Assembly (NCBI GenBank): GCA_023264915.1
Contig: JAHFUU010000199.1
Location: 1-5,663, forward strand
Source of the DNA: Microthrixaceae bacterium
GTDB taxonomy: Bacteria; Actinomycetota; Acidimicrobiia; Acidimicrobiales; Acidimicrobilacustridaceae
Length of the DNA stretch: 5,663 bases
Reading direction: 5' to 3'
Within the stretch, counting starts at the first letter, position 1. Each line of letters starts with the position of its first letter. The translations under genes and the position numbers were made by a program. The notes under the pieces are model-generated. The model saw only the letters and a program-made list of their open reading frames with translations, had not been told where the DNA came from and ran no database searches. This document shows, one piece after another, positions 4,630-5,663 of this stretch.

Positions 4630-5663
4630 ATGCTGCTCTCGATCACGACAACCCATCACCCAGCGACCGACCTTGGGTACCTGCTGCACAAGCATCCGGA
4701 CAACGTGCGGACGGTGTCGTTCCCGTTCGGTGACGGGCACGTGTTCTTTCCCGAGGCGAGCGACGATCGCTGCACCGCTTCGCTTCTGGTGGAGATCGAC
4801 CCGATCGGATTGGTACGCCGGAAGGGCAAGAGCAACGACTCGTTCGCGCTGGCCAGCTACGTGAACGACCGTCCGTACGCGTCGTCGTCGTTCACCAGCG
4901 TCGTGTTGGCGAAGATGTTCGGCACCGCAATGATTGGCAAGTGCGACAGTCGCCAGGAGCTTGCCGACACCGCAATCCCCATCGAGGTCGAGGTCCCGGT
5001 TCTGCCGTGTAGCGGTGGGGACGCCATCCTGCGGCGTTGCTTCGAACCGCTCGGCTACGAGGTTGACAGTGCGCCGATCGAGCTCGACGAGCGATTCCCC
5101 GAGTGGGGAAATAGCCGTTACGTCCAGGTCACCCTTCGGGGGGTGGTACGGATTGCGGAGCTTCTCTCGCACCTCTACGTGCTGCTCCCCGTGCTCGACA
5201 ACGACAAGCATTACTGGGTCGGCGACGACGAAGTGGAGAAGCTGCTCGCCAAGGGCGGGCCGTGGCTTGGCGCTCACCCGGATCGGGAGCTGATAGTCCG
5301 TCGTTACCTCCGTCACCGCCGTCCGTTGGCGACGACCGCACTCGATCGGCTCGCCGACGAGGATGCGCCGGAACCCGACATCGCCGAAGAGGACCTCAAC
5401 CAGGAGGAGGAGGCGGTCGAGAAGAAGATCAGCCTCAACGAGCAGCGCCTCGGCACCGTTCTCGCCACGTTGAAGGCGTCAGGCGCCCATCGCGTCATCG
5501 ACCTCGGATGCGGCGAAGGGCACCTGCTCACTGAGTTGTTGGCGGATCGATCGTTCACCGAGATCGTCGGGGTAGATGCGTCTCACCGGGCCCTCGAACG
5601 TGCCGCCCGACGCCTGCACTTCGATCAGATGCCCGAACGACAGCGCGACCGCATCAAGCTTCT
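4630..5663 (+). CDS. hen1: Bacterial Hen1, RNA 3'-terminal ribose 2'-O-methyltransferase (3' end outside window)
   Basis: The frame is open from ATG 4630 to the window edge (344 full codons). Bacterial Hen1 transfers a methyl group from SAM to the 2'-OH of the 3'-terminal ribose at RNA breaks during Pnkp-mediated repair, protecting the mended RNA from being cut again at that site. The start MLLSITTTHHPATDLGYLLH is the family's characteristic N-terminus, followed by HVFFPEAS, CTASLLVEIDPIGLVR and YVNDRPYASSSFTSVVL, which belong to the Hen1-specific N-terminal domain (about residues 1-240) that works with Pnkp ligase. A charged Glu-rich linker (about 250-275) leads to the methyltransferase domain: SAM motif I VIDLGCGEG at 289-297 and acidic motif VDAS with D316. 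The metal-binding Glu/His residues and about 120-150 more residues lie past the edge. The Shine-Dalgarno is poor (GGA 5 nt before the ATG), but the start fits the family. The partner gene pnkp commonly lies beside hen1, so it is expected downstream. Confidence 0.93.
   Translation, partial: MLLSITTTHHPATDLGYLLHKHPDNVRTVSFPFGDGHVFFPEASDDRCTASLLVEIDPIGLVRRKGKSNDSFALASYVNDRPYASSSFTSVVLAKMFGTAMIGKCDSRQELADTAIPIEVEVPVLPCSGGDAILRRCFEPLGYEVDSAPIELDERFPEWGNSRYVQVTLRGVVRIAELLSHLYVLLPVLDNDKHYWVGDDEVEKLLAKGGPWLGAHPDRELIVRRYLRHRRPLATTALDRLADEDAPEPDIAEEDLNQEEEAVEKKISLNEQRLGTVLATLKASGAHRVIDLGCGEGHLLTELLADRSFTEIVGVDASHRALERAARRLHFDQMPERQRDRIKL

Noticed and set aside
4618..5316. 232-codon minus-strand frame opposite hen1
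   Set aside because: The plus-strand frame matches Hen1 along its whole length; this is its antisense shadow.

Overview
The window looks like chromosomal DNA from a high-GC bacterium, most likely an actinobacterium. G and C dominate third codon positions, starts are ATG or GTG, and the gene families (a DUF4190 membrane protein, a HutC-type GntR regulator, bacterial Hen1) fit that group. A finer placement, for example Acidimicrobiia, would be a guess based mainly on the short mitochondrial-type aconitase.

Layout. (1) Positions 2-616, + strand: the 3' part of a membrane protein gene with a long Pro/Gln/Tyr/Gly repeat tail and a C-terminal DUF4190-like membrane domain. (2) 617-746: short gap between convergent genes with nested inverted repeats, possibly a weak shared terminator. 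(3) 747-1478, - strand: a GntR-family regulator with a UTRA effector domain (HutC/FarR type). (4) 1479-1758: a 280-bp divergent control region. It has two perfect 22-bp direct repeats, each holding the 18-bp inverted repeat TGAGCAC-N4-GTGCTCA. Nearer the aconitase gene are four ACTTGT boxes in two pairs, a candidate -10 TATACT, a perfect GTATGCATAC palindrome and a good Shine-Dalgarno. Both repeat families have the same 27-bp period. (5) 1759-4032, + strand: a complete 757-aa aconitate hydratase with all three Fe-S cysteines and the active-site motifs. (6) 4033-4629: about 600 bp with no convincing intact gene, holding hairpins and a possible decayed coding fragment. (7) 4630 to the window end, + strand: the first 344 codons of bacterial Hen1, the RNA 3'-terminal ribose 2'-O-methyltransferase of the Pnkp/Hen1 RNA-repair system.

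How the parts may work together. The divergent regulator and aconitase share an operator-rich promoter region. The simplest reading is that the regulator senses a small organic ligand through its UTRA domain and controls itself and the aconitase step of the TCA (or glyoxylate) cycle. The hen1 gene is a separate unit; its usual partner pnkp, if present, would lie past the right edge. The most noteworthy items are the double 27-bp operator architecture and the RNA-repair gene at the right edge.
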